Source: a bacterium
GTDB lineage: Bacteria; Myxococcota_A; Polyangia; Nannocystales; Nannocystaceae
Assembly: GCA_024742475.1 (NCBI GenBank)
Contig: JANSYI010000007.1
Span: 213,567 to 277,566, forward strand
Length of the DNA: 64,000 bases
Direction: 5' to 3'
Shown here one piece after another: positions 26,822 through 36,889 of the stretch. The first letter of the stretch is position 1, and every line of letters begins with the position of its first letter. A program made the position numbers and the translations under genes. Under the pieces are notes generated by a model, which had not been told where the DNA came from, made no database searches, and saw only the letters and a program-made list of their open reading frames with translations.

Positions 26822-27579
26822 GCCCGATCGGCGTGATCGACTGGGGCATCGGCGGACTCGACGTCGTTCGCAAGATGCGAGCCGCCGGCGCCGAGCAGCC
26901 GGTGCTCTACGTCTCCGACGCCGGGGCGGTGCCCTACGGCTTGCAGCCCGACGAGGCGCTCGCGCGGCGGGTCGGCGCGCTCGTGCGCGCGCTCGCGCGC
27001 CGCGGCTGCGCGCACGTGCTCATCGGCTGCAACGCCGCGAGCACGATCCTCGACCACCCGGCCTTCGAGGGAGGGGGTGCCCGGGTCGATGGCGTCATCC
27101 GCCCCGGCATCGAGGCCACGCTCGCTGCGGGCGTGCGCGAGGTCGTCGTGCTCGGCGGGCGTCGCACGGTGGAGTCGGGGCGCTACGGCGCCGCCCTGCG
27201 CCCCCACGGTCTCACCGTGCGTGAGGTCGTCGCCCAGCCCCTCTCCGCCCTCGTCGAGCGCGGCGTCCTGTCGGGCCCCACGCTCGAGGCCACGCTCGCC
27301 GAGATCCTCGCGCCCGTCCGCGAGGCGACCGCAATCGTCAGCGCCTGCACCCACTATCTGGCGGTGTCCGGCGCCTTGCGGGCCGCGCTGCCGCGGCTGG
27401 AGACCCTCATCGACCCCGCGCGAGCCCTCGTGCGGCGCCACGTCCCCGTCGCCGGTCCCGGGGCACAGCCCGACCGCTACTTCACCACCGGCGACCCCGA
27501 GACGAGCCGACGCGCGGCCGCGGCGGCCTTTGGCGTCGACGCGCCGTTCGAGCGCGCCGTCGGACTCCTCGACCCCTGA
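26818..27579 (+). CDS. glutamate racemase-like (Asp/Glu racemase superfamily) enzyme
   Basis: 253 aa from GTG 26818, with AGGAG 10 nt upstream inside the methyltransferase gene and a 4-nt overlap. It has the MurI plan: IGVIDWGIGGLDVV (normally DSGIGG), YVSDAGAVPYG, the first catalytic Cys in IGCNAAST, RPGIEATLAAG, and the second catalytic Cys in SACTHYLAV. Both acid/base Cys are present, but Trp replaces the usual Ser in DSGIGG and Leu follows ACTHY in place of Pro. It may be the cell-wall D-Glu racemase, or a specialised copy serving the upstream fusion protein; the coupling favours the latter. Confidence 0.8.
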   Translation: MSPIGVIDWGIGGLDVVRKMRAAGAEQPVLYVSDAGAVPYGLQPDEALARRVGALVRALARRGCAHVLIGCNAASTILDHPAFEGGGARVDGVIRPGIEATLAAGVREVVVLGGRRTVESGRYGAALRPHGLTVREVVAQPLSALVERGVLSGPTLEATLAEILAPVREATAIVSACTHYLAVSGALRAALPRLETLIDPARALVRRHVPVAGPGAQPDRYFTTGDPETSRRAAAAAFGVDAPFERAVGLLDP

Positions 27580-27597
27580 GCGCAGCGGCCCCGAGGA

Positions 27598-29835
27598 TCA
27601 TGACACGCGCTCGCGGACGAGCGCCCGCGCGCGCTCGAGGTCCGCTTCGGCGACCATCGCGTCACGCCACGCGTCGTCGTCGACGAGGCGCGCGATCTCG
27701 GCGAGCGTCGCCAGGTGTCCCTCCGGGTCACCCTTGGGGCTGACGATGAGGAAGACCAGGCGTACGGGCTCGCTGGCGCCGTCGACCTCCAGTGGACCGC
27801 TGATTCGGGCGAGCACGCAGACGCGCTGAGGGCTGTGCCGGCTGTAGATGTGCAGGATCGCCACGCCGTGGCTGGTGATCGTCGGCACGTGCCCCTTCGC
27901 GTCGTCGAGCTCGCGCAGGCTCGCCTCTCGAGAGATCGAGGGCGCGCGCGCGACCGCGGTGTCGACGAGGCGTTCGTACAGCGTGTCGAGGTCGGCCGCG
28001 GCGACGTCGATGACCGCGCTGGCCGAGAGCGCTCGCCCCAGGTATCCGCCGCCGCGCATCAGGGACAGCACGCGCCCAGCTCCCTCCCGCTCGGTCGACG
28101 AGACTGCCGCGGCCGTGCGCAGCCCCTGCGGCGTGTCGAACACCAGCGCAGTGCCGTCCGATTCCCCGCCGGCGACGTCGTGCTCGGCGATGACGGCGTG
28201 GCCGCGCTCGAGCTCGAGCGAGAGCACCGAAGGCCGCGCCGGCACGGCGAACGCGATCCGCCCGGGCCGGTCGTCTGTGGGGTCGTCGGGGCCCCAGCGA
28301 TACGCGGACTCGTGCAGCTCCAGCGCCCCACTCCAGCGCTGGCACACCAGCTCGTTGAGCTCGGCGTTGTCGGTGAGCGCGAGGACGGACCCGACCTCGA
28401 GGAGCTCTTGTCGCTGCTCGATCATCTGGACGCGCGCGGCGTCGTCGCGAAACGCCGTCAGCCCCTCTTGGCGCGCCTGGGCGACGAGCCGCGCGCTGCT
28501 GTCGATCACGAAGACCGGCGCGTCGCCACGAGCGGCCAAGAAGTGCGCGACGCGGCGCGCGAACGTGTTGGCCCCGACGACGAGCCAGCCGCGCGCGGGC
28601 GGGCGCTTGAGGTCGAGGAGGCGGGCCAGACCGCCGGCGGAGAACCCCTGCACGATGACGGTGACCCCGATGACGAAGTAGGTGATCGTCTCGAGCAGCC
28701 GAGGGTCCGCGTCGCCGAGCGCCGGGGCATCGCGAAGCCCGAGCGCGAACAGCGACGCCATCGAGGCGGCGACGATGCCTCGCGGAGCCACCCACGCCAA
28801 GAACGTGCGCTGGCGCCAGCTGAGATCCGTTCCCCAGGCGCATAGCAGAACGTTGAGCGGCCGAACGGCCAAGACGATGAGGGCGACGACGGCGATCCCC
28901 TTCCAGCCGACCGCGGTGAACTGCTCGAGCGAGAGCCGAGCGGCGAGCAGGATGAACAGCAGCCCGATGAGCAGATCGGTGATCTCGGCCTTGAACGCCC
29001 GGATCTGCTCGAGCGGCGCCGGCTTGAGCCACCCGATGACGAAGCCGGCGACCGTGACCGCGAGCAGGCCGGCCTCGTTGACGATGAGCTCGGCCGCGGC
29101 GAACACCGCCAGCGCGCTGCCGAGGGCGAACGCGTTGACCATGTCCTCGGGCACGAACTCGCGGCGAAACGCCTGCACGACGGCCCAGCCCCCCGCCGCA
29201 CCCAGCAGGCCCCCGACCGCGATCCGCAGGCCGAAGTTGAGCGCGACCACGTCGCCGGTCTGTCCGGCCACCCACTCGTAGCAGACGAGCGCGATGAACA
29301 CCCCGACCGGGTCGATGAGCACGCCCTCCCAGTGGAGGATGCCGTGCACCTGCGGCTCGACCTTGATGCGCTTGAGCAGCGGGCTGATCACCGTGGGCCC
29401 GGTGACGATCACGAGGCTGCCGGCGACGAGCGCCATCGACACGGTGGTGCCGAAGACCAGCCACACCGCCGCCGACGCGCCCAGCCACGTGACGACCGCC
29501 CCGAGCGTGAGGAGCCGAGCGACGATCCGCGAAGTCCCGCCGGGGCCCTGGACCTCGAGGGTGAGCCCGCCCTCGAACAGGATCAAGCCGACCGCGAGCG
29601 AGACGATGACCGGCAGCGTCTCGCCCAGATGCTCCGGCTCGATCCAGCCCAGGCCCTCGGGCCCGAGCGTGACGCCGCCGACGAGCAGCACCACGATCGC
29701 AGGCACCCGCAAACGCCCCGCGGCGACGGCCAAGATGATGCCCAGCGCGGCCGCGAGCGCGAGCGTGACCAGGGCCTGATGGGAGCCGGCGGAGGCGGCG
29801 ATGAGGGTCGCGGAGTGTCCAAGCCCGGTCAGCAT
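27598..29835 (-). CDS. CPA1-type cation:proton antiporter with RCK and EIIA-like domains
   Basis: 745 aa from ATG 29835 (GTG 29859 possible). The first 400 residues hold about 12 TM helices with LLVGGVTLGPEGLG, VGLILFEGGLTL and VTGPTVISPLL, as in NhaP/KefB-like exchangers. Next is a Rossmann RCK/TrkA-N domain (GWLVVGANTFARRVAHFLA, then VFVIDSSARLVAQAR). The last 140 residues resemble a PTS EIIA(Ntr/Fru)-type domain: REASLRELDDAKGHVPT, SHGVAILHI with its His near the phosphorylation position, and LVFLIVSPKGDPEGHLATLA. EIIA-like tails on exchangers suggest regulation by phosphorylation or nucleotide. The gene converges on the racemase with 18 nt between them. Confidence 0.85.
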   Translation of the reverse strand: MLTGLGHSATLIAASAGSHQALVTLALAAALGIILAVAAGRLRVPAIVVLLVGGVTLGPEGLGWIEPEHLGETLPVIVSLAVGLILFEGGLTLEVQGPGGTSRIVARLLTLGAVVTWLGASAAVWLVFGTTVSMALVAGSLVIVTGPTVISPLLKRIKVEPQVHGILHWEGVLIDPVGVFIALVCYEWVAGQTGDVVALNFGLRIAVGGLLGAAGGWAVVQAFRREFVPEDMVNAFALGSALAVFAAAELIVNEAGLLAVTVAGFVIGWLKPAPLEQIRAFKAEITDLLIGLLFILLAARLSLEQFTAVGWKGIAVVALIVLAVRPLNVLLCAWGTDLSWRQRTFLAWVAPRGIVAASMASLFALGLRDAPALGDADPRLLETITYFVIGVTVIVQGFSAGGLARLLDLKRPPARGWLVVGANTFARRVAHFLAARGDAPVFVIDSSARLVAQARQEGLTAFRDDAARVQMIEQRQELLEVGSVLALTDNAELNELVCQRWSGALELHESAYRWGPDDPTDDRPGRIAFAVPARPSVLSLELERGHAVIAEHDVAGGESDGTALVFDTPQGLRTAAAVSSTEREGAGRVLSLMRGGGYLGRALSASAVIDVAAADLDTLYERLVDTAVARAPSISREASLRELDDAKGHVPTITSHGVAILHIYSRHSPQRVCVLARISGPLEVDGASEPVRLVFLIVSPKGDPEGHLATLAEIARLVDDDAWRDAMVAEADLERARALVRERVS

Positions 29836-29945
29836 CGATGGCTGCAGAGTATGGCCCACGCGGCTCGGGTCCGCCCGGCGCCCAGTGGTGCGGTGCCCTC
29901 AGCGAGCGGCCACGAGCGTTTCCTCGACGCCCGGCCTCTCGCGGC

Positions 29946-30416
29946 TCACTGCATCGCGCGCTGTCGGCAGTGCTCAGCCACGGCGCGGTAGGCCGCGGCG
30001 CAGTACTTCTTGTGCGCGCGCTTGAGGTGGCGTCCCTGCACGCCCTCGCGCAGCGCCTCGCACTCGGCGTACCCGAAATGCGTCGACGCGACGGCGTCGC
30101 CGGCCTCCTCGCAGAACGCGGCGCGGTCGGACGCCTCCATGCACGCCATGGTCAGCCGCGGCGCCTCGCCCAGGCACCATGCCTCCATGCCGGTGCACTC
30201 CATGCCCCAGTTGGTGGTCCACGAGACGCAGGCGTCGACCTCGAGGTGTTCCGTGGTCCAGGGCAGGTCGGCCTCGTCCATGGTCTGACGCTTGTAGGCG
30301 TCGTACTCGTTTCGCTGCTGCAGCGTGCGCCAGCCGAAGAGCGCCGAGAGCACGACCAGCGCGGCGCCAATTCCCAGGAGCAGGCCGCGCGTGCGCGGAG
30401 GCTGAGGCTCGGTCAT
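29946..30416 (-). CDS. membrane-anchored Cys-containing protein, unknown function
   Basis: 156 aa from ATG 30416. One N-terminal TM (GLLLGIGAALVVLSALFGW), then a periplasmic helical domain with eight Cys in spacing that suggests disulfides (CVSW, MECTG, AWCLG, MACME, AFCEE, AECEA, KYCAA, EHCRQ). No family recognised. It is divergent from the HTTM-partner gene at 30477 with 60 nt between the starts. Confidence 0.68.
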   Translation of the reverse strand: MTEPQPPRTRGLLLGIGAALVVLSALFGWRTLQQRNEYDAYKRQTMDEADLPWTTEHLEVDACVSWTTNWGMECTGMEAWCLGEAPRLTMACMEASDRAAFCEEAGDAVASTHFGYAECEALREGVQGRHLKRAHKKYCAAAYRAVAEHCRQRAMQ

Positions 30417-30476
30417 CGCGCGGACGCTACCACCCCCGCGCCCCGCGTCCATCGCGTGTACGATTCACGGCGCTCC

Positions 30477-31022
30477 ATGGCCGATGATCGCTGCAGCGGC
30501 GGACTCCCGCACGCCCCGTGGGTCTACGGCGCGCTCTCCGGCGTCGTCGCGGCCTACGTGGGCGGCCTGCTCATCGCGGCCGGCCCCGAGTCGGCGCTCG
30601 TCGGGGACGCCTACGAGCTCGCCTATCCCGCGCTCGAGCTGGCGAACATCAACAACGACTGGGGCTTCTTCTCCCCCGACCCCGGCCCAGGCGACCTGCC
30701 CCGCTACGAGGTCGTCGACGGCGAGGGCAAGACCCACCGCTTCGCCTGGATGGAGGCGCTGGACCGCTGGGACCCGGCGTTCTTTCGCTACACCACCCTC
30801 TTCGTCAACGTCATCGACAACGGCGACGTCTACGGCGAGCCTGCCGCGGCGTTCTTGTGTCGCAAGCACGCCGACCTGCGGCCCCGCAAGATCGTCTTCA
30901 CCGTCGCCCACCAGGTGGACCGCACCCCCGAGGACGTGGTGGCGGGCAAGGGCATCCTCGAGGACATGCCGGTCGAAAAGCTCTACTTCAAGGCGTGTGC
31001 AGACCAAGGAGCCCGGCCCTGA
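30477..31022 (+). CDS. membrane protein with W-FSPDP motif, partner of HTTM protein
   Basis: 181 aa. A short N-terminal TM (VYGALSGVVAAYVGGLLIAA) is followed by a periplasmic domain with NNDWGFFSPDPGPGDLPRY, RWDPAFFRYTTLF and KHADLRPRKIVFTVAHQ. W-x-FxPDP domains occur next to, or fused to, HTTM (vitamin-K carboxylase-like) proteins. The HTTM gene downstream overlaps its end, which fits. The reaction is unknown. Confidence 0.72.
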   Translation: MADDRCSGGLPHAPWVYGALSGVVAAYVGGLLIAAGPESALVGDAYELAYPALELANINNDWGFFSPDPGPGDLPRYEVVDGEGKTHRFAWMEALDRWDPAFFRYTTLFVNVIDNGDVYGEPAAAFLCRKHADLRPRKIVFTVAHQVDRTPEDVVAGKGILEDMPVEKLYFKACADQGARP

Positions 31023-31950
31023 GCGCGCTGCAGGCATGGTTGCGCCGGCTGGTGCGCGCTTGGGTGACCTTCTGGTTCGAGGCGCCCCACACCGCCGCGT
31101 TGGACTTGGTGCGGGTGGGCCTGGGCTTGACGCTGCTGGTCTCGTATGGCTCGCTGCTGGGCCACATCGAGGCGTTCTACACCGAGGACGGCTGGCTCCC
31201 GCTGGCGCTCACGCCCTCGATCGAGGGCGAGCGCACCAGCCTCTCGGTGCTGTTCGTCGCTCGAACGCCCGCCGCCGCGTGGGGTCTTTGGGCGGTCACG
31301 CTGGCCTCCGCTGCGGCCTACACGCTGGGCTGGCGGTCCAACGTCGCAAAGCTCGTGCTCCTAGTGGGGCACTACAGCTTCACCCGGCGGGCGCCGGCGA
31401 TCGCCTACGGCGTCGACGACCTGTGCAGCAACCTGCTGTTCATCCAGTGCTTCGTGCCGATGGGACACGCCCTGGCCCTCGACGCGCGCCGGCGCGCTCC
31501 CCTGATGCTGGTGCCATGGCGCCAGACCGCGCGCTCGATGGGTCTGCGGCTCACGCAGGTGCAGATGGCGATCATCATGGCGTTTGCCGGCCTCGAGAAG
31601 CTGCAGGGCGACGACTGGTGGGAGGGCCTGGGCGTCTGGTTCGCGATGACGGACTGGGAGTTCAATTTCTTCCCGCTGGAGCCCTTCGCCGCCTCGCCCC
31701 ACCTGCTCAACGTGCTCGGCTATGGGTCGGTCCTCTTCGAGCTCGCCTACCCTGCGCTGATCTGGCATCGCCGCAGCCGGGGCCCCATCCTGCTGATCGC
31801 CGTGGCGCTGCACGTGGGCGTTGCCGTCGTGATGGGCCTTTGGCTGTTCTCCGCGGCGATGCTCGTCTCGCACATGGCCTTCGCCCCCCCGTCGTGGCTG
31901 CGACGTCTCGGAGTGGGCAAGGACACCTGCGTGGCGCCCCAGGCGGGACC

Positions 31951-32817
<867 letters not shown>

Positions 32818-33097
32818 TGCCGCGAGTGTCGCCCGGGCACGGACCGGCTGCCAAGCCCGTCGTCCGGGTCGCGCCTGCAAAGGCCGTGCAGCCCCTCCGC
32901 AACGGCCGAAAACAGCAGCGGGGGAACCATCAGCACCATGAGCGGAAACACCAAGATCCAGGCCAGGCCCACGGCCGTGCCGACGCCCGAGCCGCCCACG
33001 CCCGCGAGCGCGCCCGCCTCGTTGGGCCCCCCTGCGGCGAGCAGGGCCAGCACCAGCACGAGCAGCACGGCGGCCGCGCGAAGCATGGGATGCCTTC

Positions 33098-34228
33098 TCA
33101 TGTCCGAACCTCCCACAGGGGGCCGAAGTGCAGCGCGTAGGACGTGACCGCGTTGCCGATCCTGCCGGCGGCTCGATACCAGCGCGCGTCCTCGTCGCGC
33201 GTCGGCACGGCCGCGAGCTCCATCGACCGCAGCAGCGCGTCTTGGGTGTCCGTGTCGCCGAAGGCCGCCGCGCCCAACAGCGCCAGCCCGCTCGCTCCCG
33301 GACTCGCCCCCAAGCCGGGTACCACCAGGCCCGAGTCGACGTCCTGCCGGACCGCGGCGCCCGGCGGCCACTCGCGCGCCCACCCGAACCCGAACGCGCC
33401 GCGAACCAACGCGTCGCGCGCCCGCTGATACTGCTCGCGGGCGAAGGCCGGGTCGAGCAGCAGCAGGTTGTGGGCGACCATGAAGATGCTGCTGCCCTCG
33501 GGGCCATCGAGGTGCCGGCCCTCCCACGTGTAGCTGGACACCAGCAGGCCGGTGTCGCGATCGAGGAGCGAGCGCTTGGCGGCCTCCAGCCAGGCGTCCA
33601 CGAGCGGGCGGTGGTCGGTGCCCCGGACGCGGTCGGCGAGCACCAAGGCCGCGAGCGCGGTCGTGTTGCAGAAGGTCCAGCATTCGTCGGGATAGCTCTC
33701 GCCGCTGGCCACCGGGCCCCGGCGCAGGCTCCCCTCGATGGCCTCGACTCGCGCGTCGAGCTCGGCGGCGAAGCGCGGGTGCTCGGCGACCGAGAGCCGC
33801 GCGGCCAACATCATCGCGACCTCGCCGTCGACGAACAGGCTCCGCCCCGCGGGATCCCGAAACGGCTGGGTACGGCCATAGGGCAACAACAGCGCGAGCG
33901 GTCCGTGCTCCGCCTCGAACGCGAGCGTGGCCTCGATGGCCTCGTCGATGCGGGCGAGGAGCGCCGGCGCGCGCTCGGGGTTGGCGAGCGCCGCGTTGCT
34001 CCATGAGAGCACCGAGTACAGCTCCGCCATCAGCATCCACTCGGGGTTGCGCCTGCGCTCCTCGTCCGAGGCCGCCAGCGGCCCCTGCAGCGCCGCATCG
34101 ATCTCGGTGGAGAGCGCGGGCCTGCTCGGGCGTACGAGGTCGATGGCGGGCGCGAGGGCGAGCCACCATCCGGCGGTGCACAGCGCGAGCGCACCCCATC
34201 GTCGTCGCGGGGACCATGGTGTCGTCAC
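33098..34228 (-). CDS. membrane-anchored alpha/alpha-barrel-like enzyme, function uncertain
   Basis: 376 aa from GTG 34228. N-terminal TM (WGALALCTAGWWLALAPAI), then a helical domain with PFRDPAGRSLFVDGEVAMML, ECWTFCNTTALAALVLAD, GLLVSSYTWEGRHLDGPEG, SSIFMVAHNLLLLDP and VVPGLGASPGASGLALLGAA. The repeated helical pairs with aromatic/acidic loops recall six-hairpin (alpha/alpha) barrels such as linalool dehydratase/isomerase-like and glycosidase-like proteins. I cannot assign a substrate. It heads a three-gene operon (4-nt overlap with the small membrane protein) that ends in a Ser/Thr kinase. Confidence 0.6.
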   Translation of the reverse strand: MTTPWSPRRRWGALALCTAGWWLALAPAIDLVRPSRPALSTEIDAALQGPLAASDEERRRNPEWMLMAELYSVLSWSNAALANPERAPALLARIDEAIEATLAFEAEHGPLALLLPYGRTQPFRDPAGRSLFVDGEVAMMLAARLSVAEHPRFAAELDARVEAIEGSLRRGPVASGESYPDECWTFCNTTALAALVLADRVRGTDHRPLVDAWLEAAKRSLLDRDTGLLVSSYTWEGRHLDGPEGSSIFMVAHNLLLLDPAFAREQYQRARDALVRGAFGFGWAREWPPGAAVRQDVDSGLVVPGLGASPGASGLALLGAAAFGDTDTQDALLRSMELAAVPTRDEDARWYRAAGRIGNAVTSYALHFGPLWEVRT

Positions 34229-34369
34229 GTCGCTCAGTGTTCCCGGGCGCACCACGGTGCGCCGGGGCTCTCCGCGCGAGTGGACCCGACGCGGTGGTGG
34301 ACGGTCGGCGCGCGCGCATGTGCGGTCGCGCGCTGGCGAGCCGATGCGTTGTGCTCTACGCTCCGCGCC

Positions 34370-34822
34370 ATGACGCTCCCCCGCGTTGCTGCGTGCTTGG
34401 GTCTGCTCTGCTCCGTCGTCGCCTGCGGAGGCGATGAGACGCCTCGCGACGTCGAGGTCACCCTTGGCACCGCCCGCGTCTCGGCCCGCATGGAGCCCGC
34501 CGACGGCCTCGTCGACCTCGAGGCCACCGCGCAAATGGTGGCGACGGTCGACATGACCGGGGTCACCGTCGAAGACGTGGTGCTCCGTGCCTTGCCCGAC
34601 GGCCCCGAAATCTCCTTCGACGTCGCCGTCCGCGGCCCTCGAGACACCGCGACGATCGACCTGACCGCAGAAGACACGGTCGTGGCTCGCATCAGCAACG
34701 CGGCGACCACCAACGCGCAGGTGCTGCCGTTTTGCGGATCGGCTGCGTCGCTGACCGTCTTCATCGAGGTCGAGGGGCTGATGCGCGAAGCCACGCGCGA
34801 TCTCACCGTCACGTGTTCGTAG
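34370..34822 (+). CDS. small lipoprotein, beta-sandwich-like
   Basis: 150 aa. MTLPRVAACLGLLCSVVAC is a lipoprotein signal (lipobox VVAC). The mature part alternates short strands (VSARMEPADGLVDLEATAQM, VTVEDVVLRALPDGPEIS), with two late Cys that may pair (LPFCGS and the last-but-one residue). Unknown function. About 140 nt separate its start from the divergent operon starting at 34228. The 115 bp after its stop hold no feature that I can name. Confidence 0.72.
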   Translation: MTLPRVAACLGLLCSVVACGGDETPRDVEVTLGTARVSARMEPADGLVDLEATAQMVATVDMTGVTVEDVVLRALPDGPEISFDVAVRGPRDTATIDLTAEDTVVARISNAATTNAQVLPFCGSAASLTVFIEVEGLMREATRDLTVTCS

Positions 34823-34937
34823 GGTCGTCTTGCCCACGAATCCTTCGCCGCGCGTGCCGGCGTTGGGTCAGAAGCGTTGGGAAGGCCGCACAATGAGCGG
34901 TTCTCCGCCGCGCGCGCGTGTCGTCTAATGCCCCGGC

Positions 34938-35897
34938 ATGGGTGCACATTCCGTCCTCGACATGGCCGTGCAGCTCGCCGCTGACGGCAACAGCTCGGAT
35001 GCGGAGGCGTTGGTGCGTTTTGCGTTGAGCACCGACCCCGACGCCTCACACGCGCACGTCTGCCTGGCCCGCATTCGCGCCGCCCGCGGCGAGACCGACG
35101 CGGCCGTCGCGGGGCTCGTCGACGCCGTCCGAGTGCGCGCAGCCGCCGGCCCGGGCGACCCCACGCCGCTGTACGAGATGCTCGCTGCTGCGCTCGAACT
35201 CGCCCCCGAGCGGATCGACCTGCACATCGACCTCGCCGAGCTTCAGGCCGCGCACGGGGACGTCCCCGGCGCCCAGGCCCGGCTCGTGCAGCTCTCGGCG
35301 ATCTACGTCGATGCGGGCCGCCACGACGACGCTCGCGACGTGCTCGCGGTCGCCCGCGGCTGGGATCCTCAAGGCAGCGTCGCGGGGGTCATCGTCGACT
35401 CGATGCAGATCGAAGAGAGCGTGGAGATCCTGCTCGAAGAGGTCGAAGACACGCCGCTGCCCCAGCCGGCCCCCGTGCCCCAGCGGCGGGCAACCGCGAC
35501 GGTGTGCACGCCCACGCTGCTGCGCGACGCCGAGGGCGACGTGCTGCCCGATCAAGAGGTCGTCCCCGCGCCCGCCATGCGACGCCGGTCCCCCCGCGCA
35601 TCGACGATCTGCACGCCGACACTGCTTCGAGACGCGCACGGGCAGCTGCTGCCCAACCAGCGGGGCGTTCCCAAGCCGGCGCCCGAGCGCGGTCGCGGAC
35701 GCAGGCAGCGGGTCCCCGCGCCCCCGACCCACGCGGCCAAGCGGCCGAGCACGGGCCGCTCGCCCACCGTGCCGACCTCGCGCACCTCGATCCGCACGCT
35801 GCGTGCCCGCGTCCGCGTGCGTCACGAGTCCGAGATCGACCGCGACGCGCCGCTGGCCACCCGGCTGCGGCGCCTGGGCGGTCTGCAGTCAAAGTAG
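34938..35897 (+). CDS. TPR-like protein with duplicated CTPTLLRDA motif
   Basis: 319 aa, no signal peptide. The first 160 residues are tetratricopeptide-like helices (AVQLAADGNSSDAEALVRFA, ARIRAARGETDAAVAGLVDA, LAELQAAHGDVPGAQARLVQ, YVDAGRHDDARDVLAVA). Then, after an acidic stretch, comes a disordered basic tail containing twice the same element: TVCTPTLLRDAEGDVLPDQ and, about 40 residues on, TICTPTLLRDAHGQLLPNQ. Repeated short motifs in a disordered Arg-rich tail look like docking or phosphorylation sites. Cytoplasmic adaptor of unknown partner; it converges with the M14 peptidase (9-nt overlap). Confidence 0.7.
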   Translation: MGAHSVLDMAVQLAADGNSSDAEALVRFALSTDPDASHAHVCLARIRAARGETDAAVAGLVDAVRVRAAAGPGDPTPLYEMLAAALELAPERIDLHIDLAELQAAHGDVPGAQARLVQLSAIYVDAGRHDDARDVLAVARGWDPQGSVAGVIVDSMQIEESVEILLEEVEDTPLPQPAPVPQRRATATVCTPTLLRDAEGDVLPDQEVVPAPAMRRRSPRASTICTPTLLRDAHGQLLPNQRGVPKPAPERGRGRRQRVPAPPTHAAKRPSTGRSPTVPTSRTSIRTLRARVRVRHESEIDRDAPLATRLRRLGGLQSK

Positions 35898-36800
35898 CTG
35901 GAGGGCACACTGCAGGCCCCCACGCACCGCGGCGACCTGGGCCGCGTTGCAGATCGCGTCGGTGGCTCGGGGGCTGTCGGGGTAGACCTCGGTCGTGGTC
36001 GTGAATCGAGCGTCGGTCAGGCCCGCGCACAGCCCCAGCGCCTTGAAGGGGTAGTGGATGACGCCCGGCTGCGTCACGTCCGCGCCGATGATCTGCCCGT
36101 TGGCGTCCGGCGGCGCGATGTGGGTGACCGCTTCGACCGCGGCGATGATCGCCGCTTGAAACTCGGGCTGGGGGTTCTCGCTGTCCGCGACCGTGTAGAA
36201 GCCGTCGGGAATGACGCCCGGCTCGAAGGGGGTGCCGTCGCGGGCCGCGAGCGCGGGCCGAAACTCCTGCTCGTCGCTGTCGGTGGTCTCGTGCAGGTCC
36301 ATGTGGACGGCGAACGACACGTCGAGCTCGGCGACGAAGCGCATGAGGGCCGCCGCCTCTTCCGACTCACTGTTGGCGACGAACGAGCGGTTGGGGTCGA
36401 CCGCGTAGGGATTCCAGCGGTTGATCACCTCGTAGCCCCACGGGCTCACGCACGGCGCCACCACCAGGTTCACGCGCCCCTGAAACGTCGCGCTGAGCTG
36501 CTCGATGCAGTCGAGCGCCCCTTGAACGCCGCTGGTCTCGTAGCCGTGCACGCCACCGGTCACCAGCGCCCACGGGGCGGACACGGGCGTCGCGGGCATC
36601 ACGGCGTACAGCGGATAGCGCTGAGGCTCGATCGAGAGCGCCCCGTACTGCTGGACACGAAAGCCCGGGCCGAGGCCCTCGATCCGCTGCAGCACCTCCT
36701 GGGCGTAGCTGCGCACAATCTCGCGCTGGGACCACCACGCGTCGCGTTCGGTCTGCGTCCACGGCACACCCGGCGTCCCGATCGGATAGAAGCGCTCCAT
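35889..36800 (-). CDS. M14-family zinc carboxypeptidase/deacylase-like protein
   Basis: 303 aa, no signal peptide. Zinc site: GGVHGYETSGVQG (H-x-x-E) and a downstream MDLHETTDSDE His; the catalytic Glu is probably in TTTTEVYPDS. The order and spacing fit the M14 family, including succinylglutamate desuccinylase/aspartoacylase-like (AstE) members. It also has NPYAVDPNRSF, the substrate-carboxylate Asn-Arg motif of M14. Substrate unknown. It is divergent from the pilus ATPase with about 90 nt between starts. Confidence 0.85.
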   Translation of the reverse strand: MERFYPIGTPGVPWTQTERDAWWSQREIVRSYAQEVLQRIEGLGPGFRVQQYGALSIEPQRYPLYAVMPATPVSAPWALVTGGVHGYETSGVQGALDCIEQLSATFQGRVNLVVAPCVSPWGYEVINRWNPYAVDPNRSFVANSESEEAAALMRFVAELDVSFAVHMDLHETTDSDEQEFRPALAARDGTPFEPGVIPDGFYTVADSENPQPEFQAAIIAAVEAVTHIAPPDANGQIIGADVTQPGVIHYPFKALGLCAGLTDARFTTTTEVYPDSPRATDAICNAAQVAAVRGGLQCALQLL

Positions 36801-36889
36801 ACCGTCCTTGTACCAGCTTGGCGCACCGGACCGCGCCGAGTCCGGGATCGGGCCTTGCCCGTCCGTGCGGCCGACGCCACGTAGGCTCG

